A DNA stretch of 57,312 bases from Candidatus Poribacteria bacterium (GCA_012267415.1 JAAXGN010000157.1:1-57312); one strand, 5' to 3'. Shown: positions 1 to 9,118, counted from the stretch's first letter. Numbers and translations: made by a program. Notes: generated by a model not told the origin, from the sequence alone.

Positions 1-184
1 GGATGGAAGGATGGAAGGATGGAAGAGGGGATGGATGGAAGAATGAAGGGTTGTATGGGTAGAAGAAAGAAGCACAATCAAGGATGAATGTGCTACGGAT
101 ATATCAAAATGGTTGATGTAGGGTGAAGGGGAATGAAGGATGAAGGGGGTGGAGGAAGAAGCACAATCTAACAGAATGTGCTAC
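1..184. repeat. Short tandem and palindromic repeats at left edge
   Basis: The first 24 bases are three copies of GGATGGAA. Two copies of a hairpin-forming word, AGCACA...TGTGCT, follow at about 71-97 and 160-184, embedded in purine-rich sequence with a spacing of about 89 bases. The same word recurs at 31291, 31379, 49070 and 49155. I see no gene in 1-354. Confidence 0.7.
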
Positions 185-241
185 AGCATTATTGAGACTT
201 GTGCAAAAACTTTACACCCCGCGGTTTACTTAAATCTTCAT

Positions 242-271
242 TTGTAAAACAATCAGCAGATGTGCTATAAT
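242..271 (+). promoter_or_regulatory. Possible sigma-70 promoter
   Basis: TTGTAA at 242-247 and TATAAT at 266-271 are separated by 18 bases, about 84 bases upstream of the gene starting at 355. The -10 is perfect and the -35 is weaker. Confidence 0.45.
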
Positions 272-354
272 CAGACAGAAATGCAGGTGAAACTATTGTA
301 AAAATATCTTTCATACAACGCATATAATCTTCGGTTTTCGTCAGAAATAGACTT

Positions 355-1998
355 ATGAAATTCATGAAACTCTCAAGAAAAAAGCTTATCTTTCTAATTC
401 TTGCGATATTAGTACTTGCCATCGTCCTGTTTGGCGTTATCTATCATCAGACATCCTTGTGGAAACCTGAACAGAGTTTAATCACTTTACTTCCTGAATC
501 ACCAATATGTTACCTGACGTTCAAGGACTTGAAAGGGACCATAAAGACATTTAATAGTAGCGAATTTGGAAAACAAGCTGCAAAAATGCCGATTCTAAGT
601 TACATCAAAAAGCAACTTTGGTGGAGAGAATTAGTCTATCAAAAACAAATTTGGGAATACGAAATGGGGGGAAGACTCGATTTGGCAGCATTCAACGGAC
701 ATTTCGGTAAAGAGGTGATTTTAGCACTGTACGAAAATGAAGGTGAAGTGTCATTTCTACTCATTACAGAAATCGGTGGTAAAGAAAAATTGGCAATAGA
801 AGCAGTTACGGCGACAGAGGCAATTGATCCGCGATACGAACGAATTCAGACTGAATATGAAGGATTTACGATTAACACAATTACAGGGTTTCCTCTCGAC
901 TTCAGTTATACTTTCATCGGCAAGATCGGCATGCTAAGTCTGAATCCATTGCTATTGGCAGAAGTGATTGACATTTATGGTGGCAAGAAAAGTAATTTCC
1001 TCGTTAAACACCCCAAAAGAGAAGCAATTCAGGACAGTTATGAAAACGATTCGAACACAGGTTATGTTGATATTGCACAATTAACAAAATTGTTGAAGTC
1101 GCTTGAATTGAATATTGGTGAGATTATTGGACAAGCCTCGTCTGCAACAGACACTACAAACTACCTTACTTTTGGAAATAGAAACGAAGATGGCACTATC
1201 ATATCAAATATTAGGGTAGGGGATACTGGAAAATTGAATCATGCAAAACCTGGTAAACAACTTACGCATTCATTCATACCTAACCAGACAGCACTTGTCA
1301 TCTATAACCCACAACAGGATCTTGGTGTGTTATGGGAGATTCTAAATGATTACTTACAGATAGATATTGAACCCACAACCAGTGGATTCTCTAATCTTAT
1401 GGGACAAGAAATGACTTTAGAGTTGATTTCAATTCGTAAAGAACAGTTCCTTAGATTACCGTCTTTTGTAATTCACATACCGATTAAGAGTAAAACTGGA
1501 TTTATTGACGCAATTAATGAGCAGAGAAAGAATGGGATATCGGTGGCTGGAAAATCGGTTGAATTCCTTCAACAGCAGACTTATGATGGAATCAGTATAC
1601 AACCAATTCGTCTACGATTGAATTTACTATTGTCTCTAACAGGAGCGTACGCAGTTGTTGACAACGATTTTTACTTCAGTACGACGATCTCTGGATTAGA
1701 GTCAATACTGGATACAAGATCAGTCAATGCGGATGCTTTGTCTGATGTTGTTTTCTCAAAAGACAAAGATGTCGTTCAGACGTATATACAACCGGATGTT
1801 CTGATTCATGAAATAAAAAGATATTTGCCAACAATATCACTCTTAGTTTCACTTTCTGGACAGAAGATGGATTCTAAGATGACTGATCATATTAGGGAAA
1901 ATCTGTTTCCGTTGGAGTCACTGGGACCGATTGCTATAGATGTACGGAACAGTGAAAAGGGTGTAGATACCGAGATAAAGATTAAATTTGAAAAGTAG
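355..1998 (+). CDS. Membrane-anchored DUF3352-like protein
   Basis: A 547-residue protein with one N-terminal hydrophobic segment (about residues 11-29) after a basic start, so it is probably anchored in the inner membrane with the rest outside. The remainder lacks enzymatic motifs that I recognise. The segment around LLPESPICYLTF followed by a long alpha/beta region resembles DUF3352-type proteins, whose role is unknown. A second Met lies three codons in (364), and neither start has a strong ribosome binding site. A TATAAT-type promoter lies upstream. Function is not assignable from sequence. Confidence 0.75.
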   Translation: MKFMKLSRKKLIFLILAILVLAIVLFGVIYHQTSLWKPEQSLITLLPESPICYLTFKDLKGTIKTFNSSEFGKQAAKMPILSYIKKQLWWRELVYQKQIWEYEMGGRLDLAAFNGHFGKEVILALYENEGEVSFLLITEIGGKEKLAIEAVTATEAIDPRYERIQTEYEGFTINTITGFPLDFSYTFIGKIGMLSLNPLLLAEVIDIYGGKKSNFLVKHPKREAIQDSYENDSNTGYVDIAQLTKLLKSLELNIGEIIGQASSATDTTNYLTFGNRNEDGTIISNIRVGDTGKLNHAKPGKQLTHSFIPNQTALVIYNPQQDLGVLWEILNDYLQIDIEPTTSGFSNLMGQEMTLELISIRKEQFLRLPSFVIHIPIKSKTGFIDAINEQRKNGISVAGKSVEFLQQQTYDGISIQPIRLRLNLLLSLTGAYAVVDNDFYFSTTISGLESILDTRSVNADALSDVVFSKDKDVVQTYIQPDVLIHEIKRYLPTISLLVSLSGQKMDSKMTDHIRENLFPLESLGPIAIDVRNSEKGVDTEIKIKFEK

Positions 1999-2025
1999 AT
2001 TACGGTAGATAAAGAGAAGAAATAT

Positions 2026-2127
2026 ATGATGCAGAAAACTGATATTGAACGTTTAACTCTATATGAGGTATGTGATACAATCAGTGCAACTGCCAGAATG
2101 CTAACAGATACATCTTATGAGGATTAA
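2026..2127 (+). CDS. Possible 33-residue small ORF
   Basis: A short frame starting ATG ATG after AAAGAGAAG, ending TAA. It encodes about 33 residues (MMQKTDIERL...TSYED) between the DUF3352-like gene and an inverted repeat. It may be a remnant or a small protein. There is no homology that I recognise and the purine-rich leader is the only support. Confidence 0.25.
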   Translation: MMQKTDIERLTLYEVCDTISATARMLTDTSYED

Positions 2128-2150
2128 GATTTAAATTGAGTAATATTTCG

Positions 2151-2212
2151 ACGGGCAATGAATTGCCCTACTACGAGCCCATCCTTTTGTAGTAGGGCAA
2201 TTCATTGCCCGT
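2151..2212. repeat. Inverted repeat, 24-bp perfect arms
   Basis: Arms at 2151-2174 and 2189-2212 are exact reverse complements (ACGGGCAATGAATTGCCC then TACTAC) around a 14-base loop. Single arms of the same family occur at about 38190-38217 and 51558-51585. It could act as a transcription terminator or mRNA 3' hairpin, but it looks mainly like a dispersed repeat. Confidence 0.85.
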
Positions 2213-2283
2213 CAATTACCCGAAGGATTTTTTAATCTTCATATAATATAGCTTGCGATTCTTAAGGAAGGGAGGTGGGCAAA

Positions 2284-3414
2284 ATGAAAGAGAATAATAA
2301 AACGAAGAAGACACAGACTGATGAAAACGGTGTAGACGCAGTGATCTCCAATTCTGATGAAAACAGTGTAGATTCAGCTGCGACCAGTCCATCAATTCAA
2401 CAGCAATTCAATGAACTAAAGAGTCAATATCTTAGTGAACGTTCGAATTCCATGAATCGCTTGCTGATGTTCATAGGGATAGTGCTACTTTTCTTTACAA
2501 TACTTATTCCTATTGGAACGGGTATTGCTGCTTATTTTGTCTATCAGAAATACAGTGAACTACAATCCCAATTGGTAATGCAGGTAAATGAAACAAAACG
2601 ACATGCTTCAGAGGCAGAGAAGTCTGCAAATGATGCAAAAAAATACGCAAGTGAAATAACAGCATATCAGAAAACAATAAGAGGTATAATTTCAAAATTA
2701 ACGAGCAAAGATTTCAAGAATCCTGACAAGATAGAAATACTAAAGACCTCATACCAAGAAATCCTAAAAATCTCCACATTAACTGCCGAAGACCGTGCAA
2801 TAATGGAGGCGTATGAACTCCAGAATGAAGGTAAATATACCGAGGCAATTGCGAAATGGCAGTCCATCGTAAATGCAAAGGATGTCAACCCAGAACTTAT
2901 TGCACGTGCGTTTTTCTCTATTGGATTTCTCCATGCAGAACAGAATGAGAATGATCAAGCCATCTCTGCATATACTCAGGCGATAGCGTTATATCCCAAA
3001 TTTTCAGAAGCATTTAATAGTCGTGGCAAGCTGAAAACTATTCTTGAAAACCCTGAAGATGCCATCTTAGATTTTGATGAGGCAATACGTTTGAATCCAG
3101 ACTTTGCTGAGGCATGGTACAATCGGGCAAATGCAAAGCGGAGATTAAAAAAGCATGAGGATGCTGTTGCTGATTATGATGAAGCCAACCGTCTATCACC
3201 AGATTCTGCGGGTGTATATCACTATCGTGGTGTATCAAAGCGTGCACTCGGTCAACATCAGGAAGCGATCGCTGATTTTGACGAAGCAATTCGCCTGAAG
3301 CCGGATTATACGGAGGCTTATGTTAACCGAGGTTCAGCAAAACGTGCAATCGGTATGCCTGGGGAAGCAAAGAAGGATTTTGATAAAGCACAAGAACTGT
3401 CAAAACAGCAGTGA
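2284..3414 (+). CDS. Membrane-anchored TPR repeat protein
   Basis: About 376 residues. A hydrophilic N-terminus is followed by one transmembrane segment (near residues 60-88), a coiled-coil-like stretch with many Glu, Lys and Ala (near 90-130), then tetratricopeptide repeats from about residue 165 to the end. The 34-residue TPR pattern with NPDFAEAWYNRA, SPDSAGVYHYRG and KPDYTEAYVNRG is clear. TPRs normally make a protein-binding scaffold, and the partner is not evident. The frame is open from a GTG at 2275, but GGGAGGT at 2270-2276 sits at the right distance for the ATG at 2284, so I use that start. Confidence 0.85.
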   Translation: MKENNKTKKTQTDENGVDAVISNSDENSVDSAATSPSIQQQFNELKSQYLSERSNSMNRLLMFIGIVLLFFTILIPIGTGIAAYFVYQKYSELQSQLVMQVNETKRHASEAEKSANDAKKYASEITAYQKTIRGIISKLTSKDFKNPDKIEILKTSYQEILKISTLTAEDRAIMEAYELQNEGKYTEAIAKWQSIVNAKDVNPELIARAFFSIGFLHAEQNENDQAISAYTQAIALYPKFSEAFNSRGKLKTILENPEDAILDFDEAIRLNPDFAEAWYNRANAKRRLKKHEDAVADYDEANRLSPDSAGVYHYRGVSKRALGQHQEAIADFDEAIRLKPDYTEAYVNRGSAKRAIGMPGEAKKDFDKAQELSKQQ

Positions 3415-3462
3415 AACCTGGCTACATCATTCAAAGATTATTCCATTTGCCATAGAGTTCTC

Positions 3463-4353
3463 TTATTTGCGTCTTGAGAGATATGCTGATAAGGCATGGT
3501 CAAATGGTGTGGTGGTATCCATCTGCACATAGTCGATTTGACTTGCGCCACAACCGCGTCGGTAACTTTGGATAAACTCGTTCAACTTTTCAAGATAGAC
3601 TGACTTCAGTGAGTCGGCTTGTGTAGATAGTGTTTGTCCAGTTTCCATATCACGAAAAATAACAGAACCCTTATAGGGAAATGTCACCTCTGCGTGATCA
3701 AGTAGATGGAGGACAATCACCTCATGTTTCTGATGACGTAAATGCTTGAGAGCTGATATAACCTGTGATGGTTCATCAAGTAGGTCAGAGATGACAATAA
3801 CCAATCCGCGTCTGACAATCCTTTTGGCAAGTTCATGGAAAAGACCACTTAACTCAGTTTCCTCACCTGGTGTTGCATTCTCTAATGCATTCATGATAGC
3901 GCGTAAATGTGTTGCAGCACCTCTTGGTGGAATGTATTGTGTGATATCGGTATCAAAAAGTGCTAATCCGACAGAATCTCTCTGCTTCAACATGAGATAC
4001 GTGAGTGTCGCTGCAAGATAACATCCATATTCAAATTTCGTTAGGTTATTATCATTGTGCTTGTAGTTCATGGATGCACTTGTGTCCAACAAGATATAGG
4101 CGCGTAGGTTCGTTTCTTCTTCAAATTTTTTAACATAGAACCTATCGGATTTTCCGTAGACTTTCCAATCGATATAACGAATTTCATCACCTGGCATGTA
4201 TTGTCTATGTTCAGCGAATTCAACGCTAAATCCTTGATAGGGACTTTTGTGTAATCCAGTGACAAACCCCTCCACGACAAGTCGAGCAACGAGTTCCATA
4301 CCACCGATACGTGACAATGCAACTGGATCAAGATATTTGTGTATTGTTTGCAT
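3463..4353 (-). CDS. DUF58 domain protein
   Basis: A 296-residue cytoplasmic protein with the DUF58 signature: an N-terminal GLHKSPYQGFSVEF region, then YMPGDEIRYIDWKVYGKSDR, then a von Willebrand A-like fold containing LLDTSASM (a MIDAS-type DxSxS motif) and VISDLLDE. DUF58 proteins usually sit with a MoxR AAA ATPase and are thought to help assemble or activate membrane or metalloprotein complexes. No moxR is adjacent here. Length is usual for the family. A TTGATT/TATACT promoter lies upstream at 4390-4418. Confidence 0.9.
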   Translation of the reverse strand: MQTIHKYLDPVALSRIGGMELVARLVVEGFVTGLHKSPYQGFSVEFAEHRQYMPGDEIRYIDWKVYGKSDRFYVKKFEEETNLRAYILLDTSASMNYKHNDNNLTKFEYGCYLAATLTYLMLKQRDSVGLALFDTDITQYIPPRGAATHLRAIMNALENATPGEETELSGLFHELAKRIVRRGLVIVISDLLDEPSQVISALKHLRHQKHEVIVLHLLDHAEVTFPYKGSVIFRDMETGQTLSTQADSLKSVYLEKLNEFIQSYRRGCGASQIDYVQMDTTTPFDHALSAYLSRRK

Positions 4354-4389
4354 TTTTTTGAAGTATTGCTTGAACAGATTTTAGGGTAA

Positions 4390-4418
4390 AGTATAGCAGA
4401 TATAGTATGATAAATCAA
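4390..4418 (-). promoter_or_regulatory. Promoter for the DUF58 gene
   Basis: On the minus strand TTGATT (4413-4418) and TATACT (4390-4395) are 17 bases apart, about 40 bases from the DUF58 start codon. The MITE insertion at 4436 lies just upstream of this -35. Confidence 0.55.
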
Positions 4419-4435
4419 GTGATATCTGTTTATTT

Positions 4436-4686
4436 GGGTGTGTAAATATTTTGTCACCATAATTGTCAATTTAAGAAAGACACGAAAGCGATAATACTCC
4501 CAGGCCGGTAGGTGCGATATCCTTATCGCACCGGAACTTAGTCCAAAACCTTTGATGAAGCGGTTCTACCATAAACTGTTGCGTCCGAGTTTTTCGCGTA
4601 GGATCCGGTGCGATAAGGATATCGCACCTACCGGCCTGGGAACATCGCCAAATTTATGCCGATAGTGACAAAAACTTTACACACCC
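4436..4686. mobile_element. MITE with 10-bp target duplication and nested palindrome
   Basis: Terminal inverted repeats of 22 bases (4436-4457 and 4665-4686, 20 of 22 matching, beginning GGGTGTGTAAA) enclose non-coding DNA. The identical 10-mer CTGTTTATTT lies immediately outside both ends (4426-4435 and 4687-4696), which is the mark of a transposition event. Inside is a separate 142-bp palindrome (4499-4640), also found alone at 27864. No transposase is present, so mobilisation must have been in trans. Confidence 0.85.
4499..4640. repeat. Nested palindrome, copy 1
   Basis: Arms of about 36 bases (CCCAGGCCGGTAGGTGCGAT... and its reverse complement) with a 70-base centre. The arms match those at 27864-27971 while the centres differ. 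It can form a long hairpin. Confidence 0.85.
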
Positions 4687-4773
4687 CTGTTTATTTGATA
4701 TGTTTGCGATTGTGAAAAACAACAACATAATTAACTAAGAATTGAATATCTTTATAATTTTGCTGAATTACAC

Positions 4774-4803
4774 TTGACAAATAATGCACATTTAATTTAT
4801 GAT
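4774..4803 (+). promoter_or_regulatory. Promoter for the PQQ-type protein gene
   Basis: TTGACA at 4774-4779 and TATGAT at 4798-4803 are 18 bases apart, 46 bases before the ATG at 4850. Confidence 0.6.
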
Positions 4804-4849
4804 ATAAATTAGGTTAGTAATTGAACTGGAAGGGCAAGTTTTCTGTTTC

Positions 4850-6370
4850 ATGACATCAAGTATAAAAAACATTCGTCTGTGGCCATTAACCACCATCGTT
4901 ATCCTCACCGTCTTAGCGATCGGGATAGTGTGGTTATTGGACGCGGCGCATCGGCAGAATAAAGTTGCCCTTACGGTTCTAATCCTTACAATTACGTTTC
5001 TTTTCCTGATAGTTTGGTTACTCGGTTTTTCCCGTTTAACATCACGCGTTAAATTCGTATCCTTTAGTGCTATCCTTTCATGTATCACGTTGTTTGTAGT
5101 TTTATTCCGTTTTAACGGGTTCAGTGGAGACCTTGTGCCAAAGTTTGAATGGCGGTGGCGAGGTGAAACAGACCCGAAGGTAGGATCGTCCTACTTAGAC
5201 GTTTCCGAAGCAAGTTTTCTGACAGATTATCCACAATTTCTTGGTCCGGATAGGAACGCAACAATAAGCGGCATCAATCTCAACACAGATTGGAAGAATA
5301 ACCCACCTGAATTAGTTTGGCGCATTCCTGTCGGTGCGGGTTGGTCAGGTTTTGCAGTTGCCAATGGATCCGCTATCACGCAGGAGCAGGAAAACGAATG
5401 GGAAAAAGTCGTATGCTATGACTTTTACACTGGACAGGAGAAGTGGACACACAAAGACCTTGCACGATACTATACATCCCTTGGTGGACTCGGTCCACGA
5501 GCAACACCGACTGTTGACGGTGATCGTGTGTATACTGTAGGGGGAACAGGTATCCTAAACTGTTTGGATTTTGAAACGGGAAAACAGATATGGTCTACCA
5601 ACATCTTTGATGAGAATAATGCGACAGCACCGCCGTGGGGTGTAAGTGTTTCACCGTTAATCCATGATGATTTCGTTATTGTGAGTGCGGGTGGATCCGT
5701 TGCATACTATAAGGATTCAGGCGAAATCGCTTGGACCGGACATAGGGTTCAGAGTGCATATAGTTCACCTGTTCTCCTAACTTTAGCAGGAACAGAGCAA
5801 GTTGTCTTATTTGACGATGGACTCATCACCTCCCATAATCCAAACACTGGTAATCTCCTATGGAAACAATCGTGGCAAGCAAGAGGTGTAGAGTGTGCAG
5901 CACAGCCGACGCCGCTACCGGGTGACAGGCTCCTCGTCTCAACTGCCTACGGAATCGGTGCTAAACTATTTCATATAACAAAAGGTAACTTATCAACAAC
6001 ACTTAACGTTAAAGTAATATGGGAAACAATCCGTCTTAAAGCAAAATTCACAACGATAATTTACTACAAAGATTATCTGTATGCTCTTGATGATGGCATC
6101 TTCACATGCATAAATCCTATTGATGGAAACCGACAATGGAAGAAGGGACGTTACGGTCACGGTCAGACACTTCTAATTTCAGATATCCTATTAGTACTCA
6201 CCGAGTCAGGCAAGGTTGTGCTGTTAGAGCCGAATCCAGAGGAACACATTGAACTCGGTCATTTTCAAGCGTTGACTGGACAGACATGGAACACCCCTGC
6301 GATCGCGGGAAATTATTTACTTGTACGTAATAGCCGAGAAGCAGCTTGTTATCGATTACCACTGAAATAA
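4850..6370 (+). CDS. PQQ-like beta-propeller protein with N-terminal membrane segments
   Basis: A 506-residue protein. Three hydrophobic segments in the first 85 residues (WPLTTIVILTVLAIGIVWLL, then two more) put the rest outside the cytoplasm. The rest is a beta-propeller of PQQ_2/BamB-like repeats: FLGPDRNATISG, GQEKWTHKDL, GDRVYTVGGTGILNCLDFETGKQIW, GNLLWKQSW and GNRQWKKG. Proteins of this type with a QFLGPDRN start are common in planctomycete-like and Poribacteria genomes. They are often annotated as PQQ-binding, but many lack the cofactor and an enzymatic role is not shown here. The start ATG follows a promoter with matching spacing. Confidence 0.85.
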   Translation: MTSSIKNIRLWPLTTIVILTVLAIGIVWLLDAAHRQNKVALTVLILTITFLFLIVWLLGFSRLTSRVKFVSFSAILSCITLFVVLFRFNGFSGDLVPKFEWRWRGETDPKVGSSYLDVSEASFLTDYPQFLGPDRNATISGINLNTDWKNNPPELVWRIPVGAGWSGFAVANGSAITQEQENEWEKVVCYDFYTGQEKWTHKDLARYYTSLGGLGPRATPTVDGDRVYTVGGTGILNCLDFETGKQIWSTNIFDENNATAPPWGVSVSPLIHDDFVIVSAGGSVAYYKDSGEIAWTGHRVQSAYSSPVLLTLAGTEQVVLFDDGLITSHNPNTGNLLWKQSWQARGVECAAQPTPLPGDRLLVSTAYGIGAKLFHITKGNLSTTLNVKVIWETIRLKAKFTTIIYYKDYLYALDDGIFTCINPIDGNRQWKKGRYGHGQTLLISDILLVLTESGKVVLLEPNPEEHIELGHFQALTGQTWNTPAIAGNYLLVRNSREAACYRLPLK

Positions 6371-6470
6371 AATGTAAGCAAAATCTAAGCATTTTTACAA
6401 ACATAAGCATTCATACCCAATTTTGCCCAATATTGGCAAAACCATACATAAAAAGAGGAAGACAAAACTG

Positions 6471-7379
6471 ATGAAAACCTATCTTTACACTTCTTTCGGA
6501 TTTTTGGTCTGTTGTGGACTCGCAGTCTTACTCTGCACACCTACAACAACTCGTGCAAAATACGATCCTACAATTGATTCCCCCCTTGAACAAAATATAG
6601 ATGATTTTGTTAAGCAATTCCGTCGCAGAGGTTCATTGGCATCAACTGAAAGAACCAGTTTTGTTGTTTATGATCTCTCAAGAGGCAAAAAATTAGTATC
6701 AATCAACGAGGATACACCGAGAATGGCGGCTTCGTTAATAAAAAACTTCGTCATGCTCGTCTATTTTCATGAGGTGAAGCAGAAACGTTTGACACATACC
6801 GATACAAATCGCTATCACCTGAGACAGATGATAAGGTTCAGTTCAAACCGTTCAACGAACCATTTTATAAGGTTAGTCGGGGGTCCATCAAGAGCACAAA
6901 GAATTCTGAAAGCGAACTATCCTTATTTTGAGCAGACACTAATTGTTGAAACCATTCCACTGAACGGACGCACCTACCGGAACAAGACAAGTGCACAGGA
7001 CCTAAATAAGTTCTATGTCCAGTTGTGGCACAAAAATCTTCCGTATTACGAGAAAATGAAGTACTATCTTGAGCTTCCAAACGGAGATTACATCTATAAG
7101 AAAACCCGAATTCCAGCATCTGCAAAAGTTATCAACAAAACCGGTACTGTCTACGGACTTATAGGAGATAGCGGCATAATTGTTATGCGGGACCCGCAAG
7201 GAAAACTTCGTCCTTATGTTTTCACGGGACTGATTGAAGACACCAGCAAACCCTACGGAAGACGTCGTATCTCTTTCGGTGCGTGGGTGAATCAACGTGC
7301 AAGTATTCTTCGGAAGGTATCGGAAAGAGCCTACGGGTATATCTATAACAGTTATGGTGGTAAGTTTGTCATCCGCTAA
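6471..7379 (+). CDS. Beta-lactamase-like serine hydrolase, secreted
   Basis: About 302 residues from the ATG at 6471, which follows AGAGGAAG. The frame is open further to a TTG at 6423, but 6471 gives a clean signal peptide (MKTYLYTSFGFLVCCGLAVL, cleavage probably after TTTRA). Active-site motifs of the serine beta-lactamase/DD-peptidase fold are visible: Ser88-x-x-Lys91 (ASLIK), Ser124-Ser-Asn126 as the SxN motif, and Lys223-Thr-Gly225. Spacing from the nucleophile to SxN is 36 residues, shorter than the roughly 60 in class A enzymes. It may be a peptidoglycan-related hydrolase and not a true resistance enzyme. Confidence 0.8.
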   Translation: MKTYLYTSFGFLVCCGLAVLLCTPTTTRAKYDPTIDSPLEQNIDDFVKQFRRRGSLASTERTSFVVYDLSRGKKLVSINEDTPRMAASLIKNFVMLVYFHEVKQKRLTHTDTNRYHLRQMIRFSSNRSTNHFIRLVGGPSRAQRILKANYPYFEQTLIVETIPLNGRTYRNKTSAQDLNKFYVQLWHKNLPYYEKMKYYLELPNGDYIYKKTRIPASAKVINKTGTVYGLIGDSGIIVMRDPQGKLRPYVFTGLIEDTSKPYGRRRISFGAWVNQRASILRKVSERAYGYIYNSYGGKFVIR

Positions 7380-7399
7380 CTGTTCCACCAAAGTTAACT

Positions 7400-8038
7400 A
7401 TGGCATCCATTGTAAATATCGGTCGCCGCGTTGAGCTTGTACCGATTGACACACATTTCAAGGATATTACCATTGCACTTTACCGTCAACAGGTGCATGC
7501 CCAGGCAGTTTACCGGGTACATACGTATAGTCAATTAGAAGGTGCTACAAACCGTATTCAAGCGGTTGTGAAGTCAATGTGTATCTTAGGCGGTATGCAG
7601 GAAACTTCTGATGGTCTGATCTGTTTTCCGTGTGGTGAAAGACATGAAGCTGCATGCCGTCGCGTATTCTTAGAAGCCTGCAAACATGCATCAGACACAC
7701 CCGTTGAACCGCGTCCCTTGCACACACTTGACAAGAAGTCTCAGTTGACTATTTTTGTAGAGTCTGTCGGGAATGGTATCTATAATGTTAGTTCAAACGG
7801 AGAGGGTCGTAGTGCAACAAGAAGGGTCACTGCAATTGCAGGCGGTCTGAAAAAATTGGGTGAGATGAATAGCGATGCAGAAAACTCAGATGCTAGTATC
7901 AACTTCTCATGTGGTCATTCTCACGATGCATTAGTTGGACTGTTATTGGTCCGGGCCCCAAACGTCCGAGTCATCTTACGTCAAGAGGAAGTGAGTGCTT
8001 CTCGCGGAGTATTATCCGCACCGAGTCAGCAAACCTAA
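7400..8038 (+). CDS. Unknown protein with internal duplication and FxCGxxH motifs
   Basis: A 212-residue soluble protein with no family that I recognise. The two halves align. Repeat 1 (about residues 38-95) has YRV, an AT-x-R, LGGM and FPCGERH. Repeat 2 (about 128-187) has YNV, AT-R-R, LGEM and FSCGHSH. The conserved Cys and His (C78/H82 and C171/H175) could bind a metal or cofactor. It starts 20 bases after the beta-lactamase-like gene and ends 9 bases before the MtaA/UroD-like gene, whose ribosome binding site (AAGGAG) overlaps its end, so the three probably form one transcript. Its closest functional partner is most likely the MtaA-like protein. Confidence 0.75.
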   Translation: MASIVNIGRRVELVPIDTHFKDITIALYRQQVHAQAVYRVHTYSQLEGATNRIQAVVKSMCILGGMQETSDGLICFPCGERHEAACRRVFLEACKHASDTPVEPRPLHTLDKKSQLTIFVESVGNGIYNVSSNGEGRSATRRVTAIAGGLKKLGEMNSDAENSDASINFSCGHSHDALVGLLLVRAPNVRVILRQEEVSASRGVLSAPSQQT

Positions 8039-8047
8039 GGAGATACT

Positions 8048-9097
8048 ATGCATGCTGAAAACAATCAAATCGTCAAATCTATGACAGGTCGTGAACGTGT
8101 GTTAGCAGCACTCCGCAACGAACCGACTGACTGCACCCCGGTTTGCAATCCGACCTCCGTTGCAACCGTTGAACTGATGGACTTGGTTGACGCGCCTTTC
8201 CCACAGGCGAATCGTGAACCGGAACTCATGGCAAGGCTCGCTGCTACAAGTTATACTGAACTCGGTTTTGACACCATTATGCCAGTGTTCACAATTATCC
8301 AAGAATCAAGTGCGCTCGGATGCAAGATACAGTGGGAACAGAAGGATAATTGGCCCACTGTTAAAATGCGGGAACCGATCTGGGAAGACGTTGACGACAT
8401 CACTATTCCAAAAGATTTCCTAACACATCCGGATACCCAATGTGTACTTGAAGCGATTAAGATTCTGAAAAAGGAATACGGAGATGAGGTCGCTGTTATC
8501 GGTAAGGCGATGGGACCTTGGTCACTTGGGTATCACTGCTTTGGTGTTGAGCCGTTTCTACTCCTATCACTTGATGATCCTGGTAAAACAAAACTTGCCT
8601 TAGACAGAATGAAGGAAGCGACGGTGGCATTCGGTATTGCTCAAATAGAAGCGGGTGCGGATGCTCTCACACTCCCAGATCATGCGACAGGCGACCTTGT
8701 CAGTGGAGAATACTATCAACGTTATCTCCGGGACCTACATATAGAATTCGTGGAACGGATTCCGATACCTCTCATCTTACACATTTGTGGACGTACTGTT
8801 GATCGCATGGAATACATTGCACAGACAGGCATGGCAGCCTTCCATTACGACTCCAAAAATGAACCGCAAGAATCGATGGACATCGTTCAAAAACGCATTG
8901 CATTAATTGGCAATATCAACAACCCCGAAACACTTTTTGCCAAAGAACCGGAAGACGTAAATGCAGAGGTAATAAAGAACCTTGAAGCCGGTGTGCCTCT
9001 GATTGGACCAGAGTGTGCCATTCCTCTCCAGACAACAATCGAAAATCTCCAAGAAATCCCAAAAGCCGTGCAGGAATGGCATAGAAATAACGGGTAG
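8048..9097 (+). CDS. MtaA/UroD-family methyltransferase-like protein
   Basis: A 349-residue TIM-barrel protein of the uroporphyrinogen decarboxylase superfamily, start MTGRERVLAALRNEPTD. It has the zinc-ligand pattern of the methylcobamide:coenzyme M methyltransferases (MtaA, MtbA, CmuA): His245-x-Cys247 in LILHICG and Cys323 in GPECAIP. Such enzymes transfer a methyl group between a corrinoid protein and a thiol. A true UroD would lack this zinc site. No corrinoid protein or MtaB/MtaC partner is nearby. Substrate is unknown. Confidence 0.8.
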   Translation: MHAENNQIVKSMTGRERVLAALRNEPTDCTPVCNPTSVATVELMDLVDAPFPQANREPELMARLAATSYTELGFDTIMPVFTIIQESSALGCKIQWEQKDNWPTVKMREPIWEDVDDITIPKDFLTHPDTQCVLEAIKILKKEYGDEVAVIGKAMGPWSLGYHCFGVEPFLLLSLDDPGKTKLALDRMKEATVAFGIAQIEAGADALTLPDHATGDLVSGEYYQRYLRDLHIEFVERIPIPLILHICGRTVDRMEYIAQTGMAAFHYDSKNEPQESMDIVQKRIALIGNINNPETLFAKEPEDVNAEVIKNLEAGVPLIGPECAIPLQTTIENLQEIPKAVQEWHRNNG

Positions 9098-9118
9098 GGC
9101 AACCAGATAATATCACAT

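Larger units (their letters stand above)
4354..4849. other. Divergent intergenic region holding a MITE
   Basis: This region separates the DUF58 gene (minus) from the PQQ-type gene (plus). It contains one promoter for each, a complete MITE with target-site duplications, and no plausible gene. Confidence 0.7.

Noticed and set aside
2275..2283. GTG start of the TPR protein
   Set aside because: It sits inside the ribosome binding site (GGGAGGT) for the ATG at 2284.
3746..4021. Plus-strand frame inside the DUF58 gene
   Set aside because: It is antisense to a strongly supported gene and has no start signal or recognisable domain.
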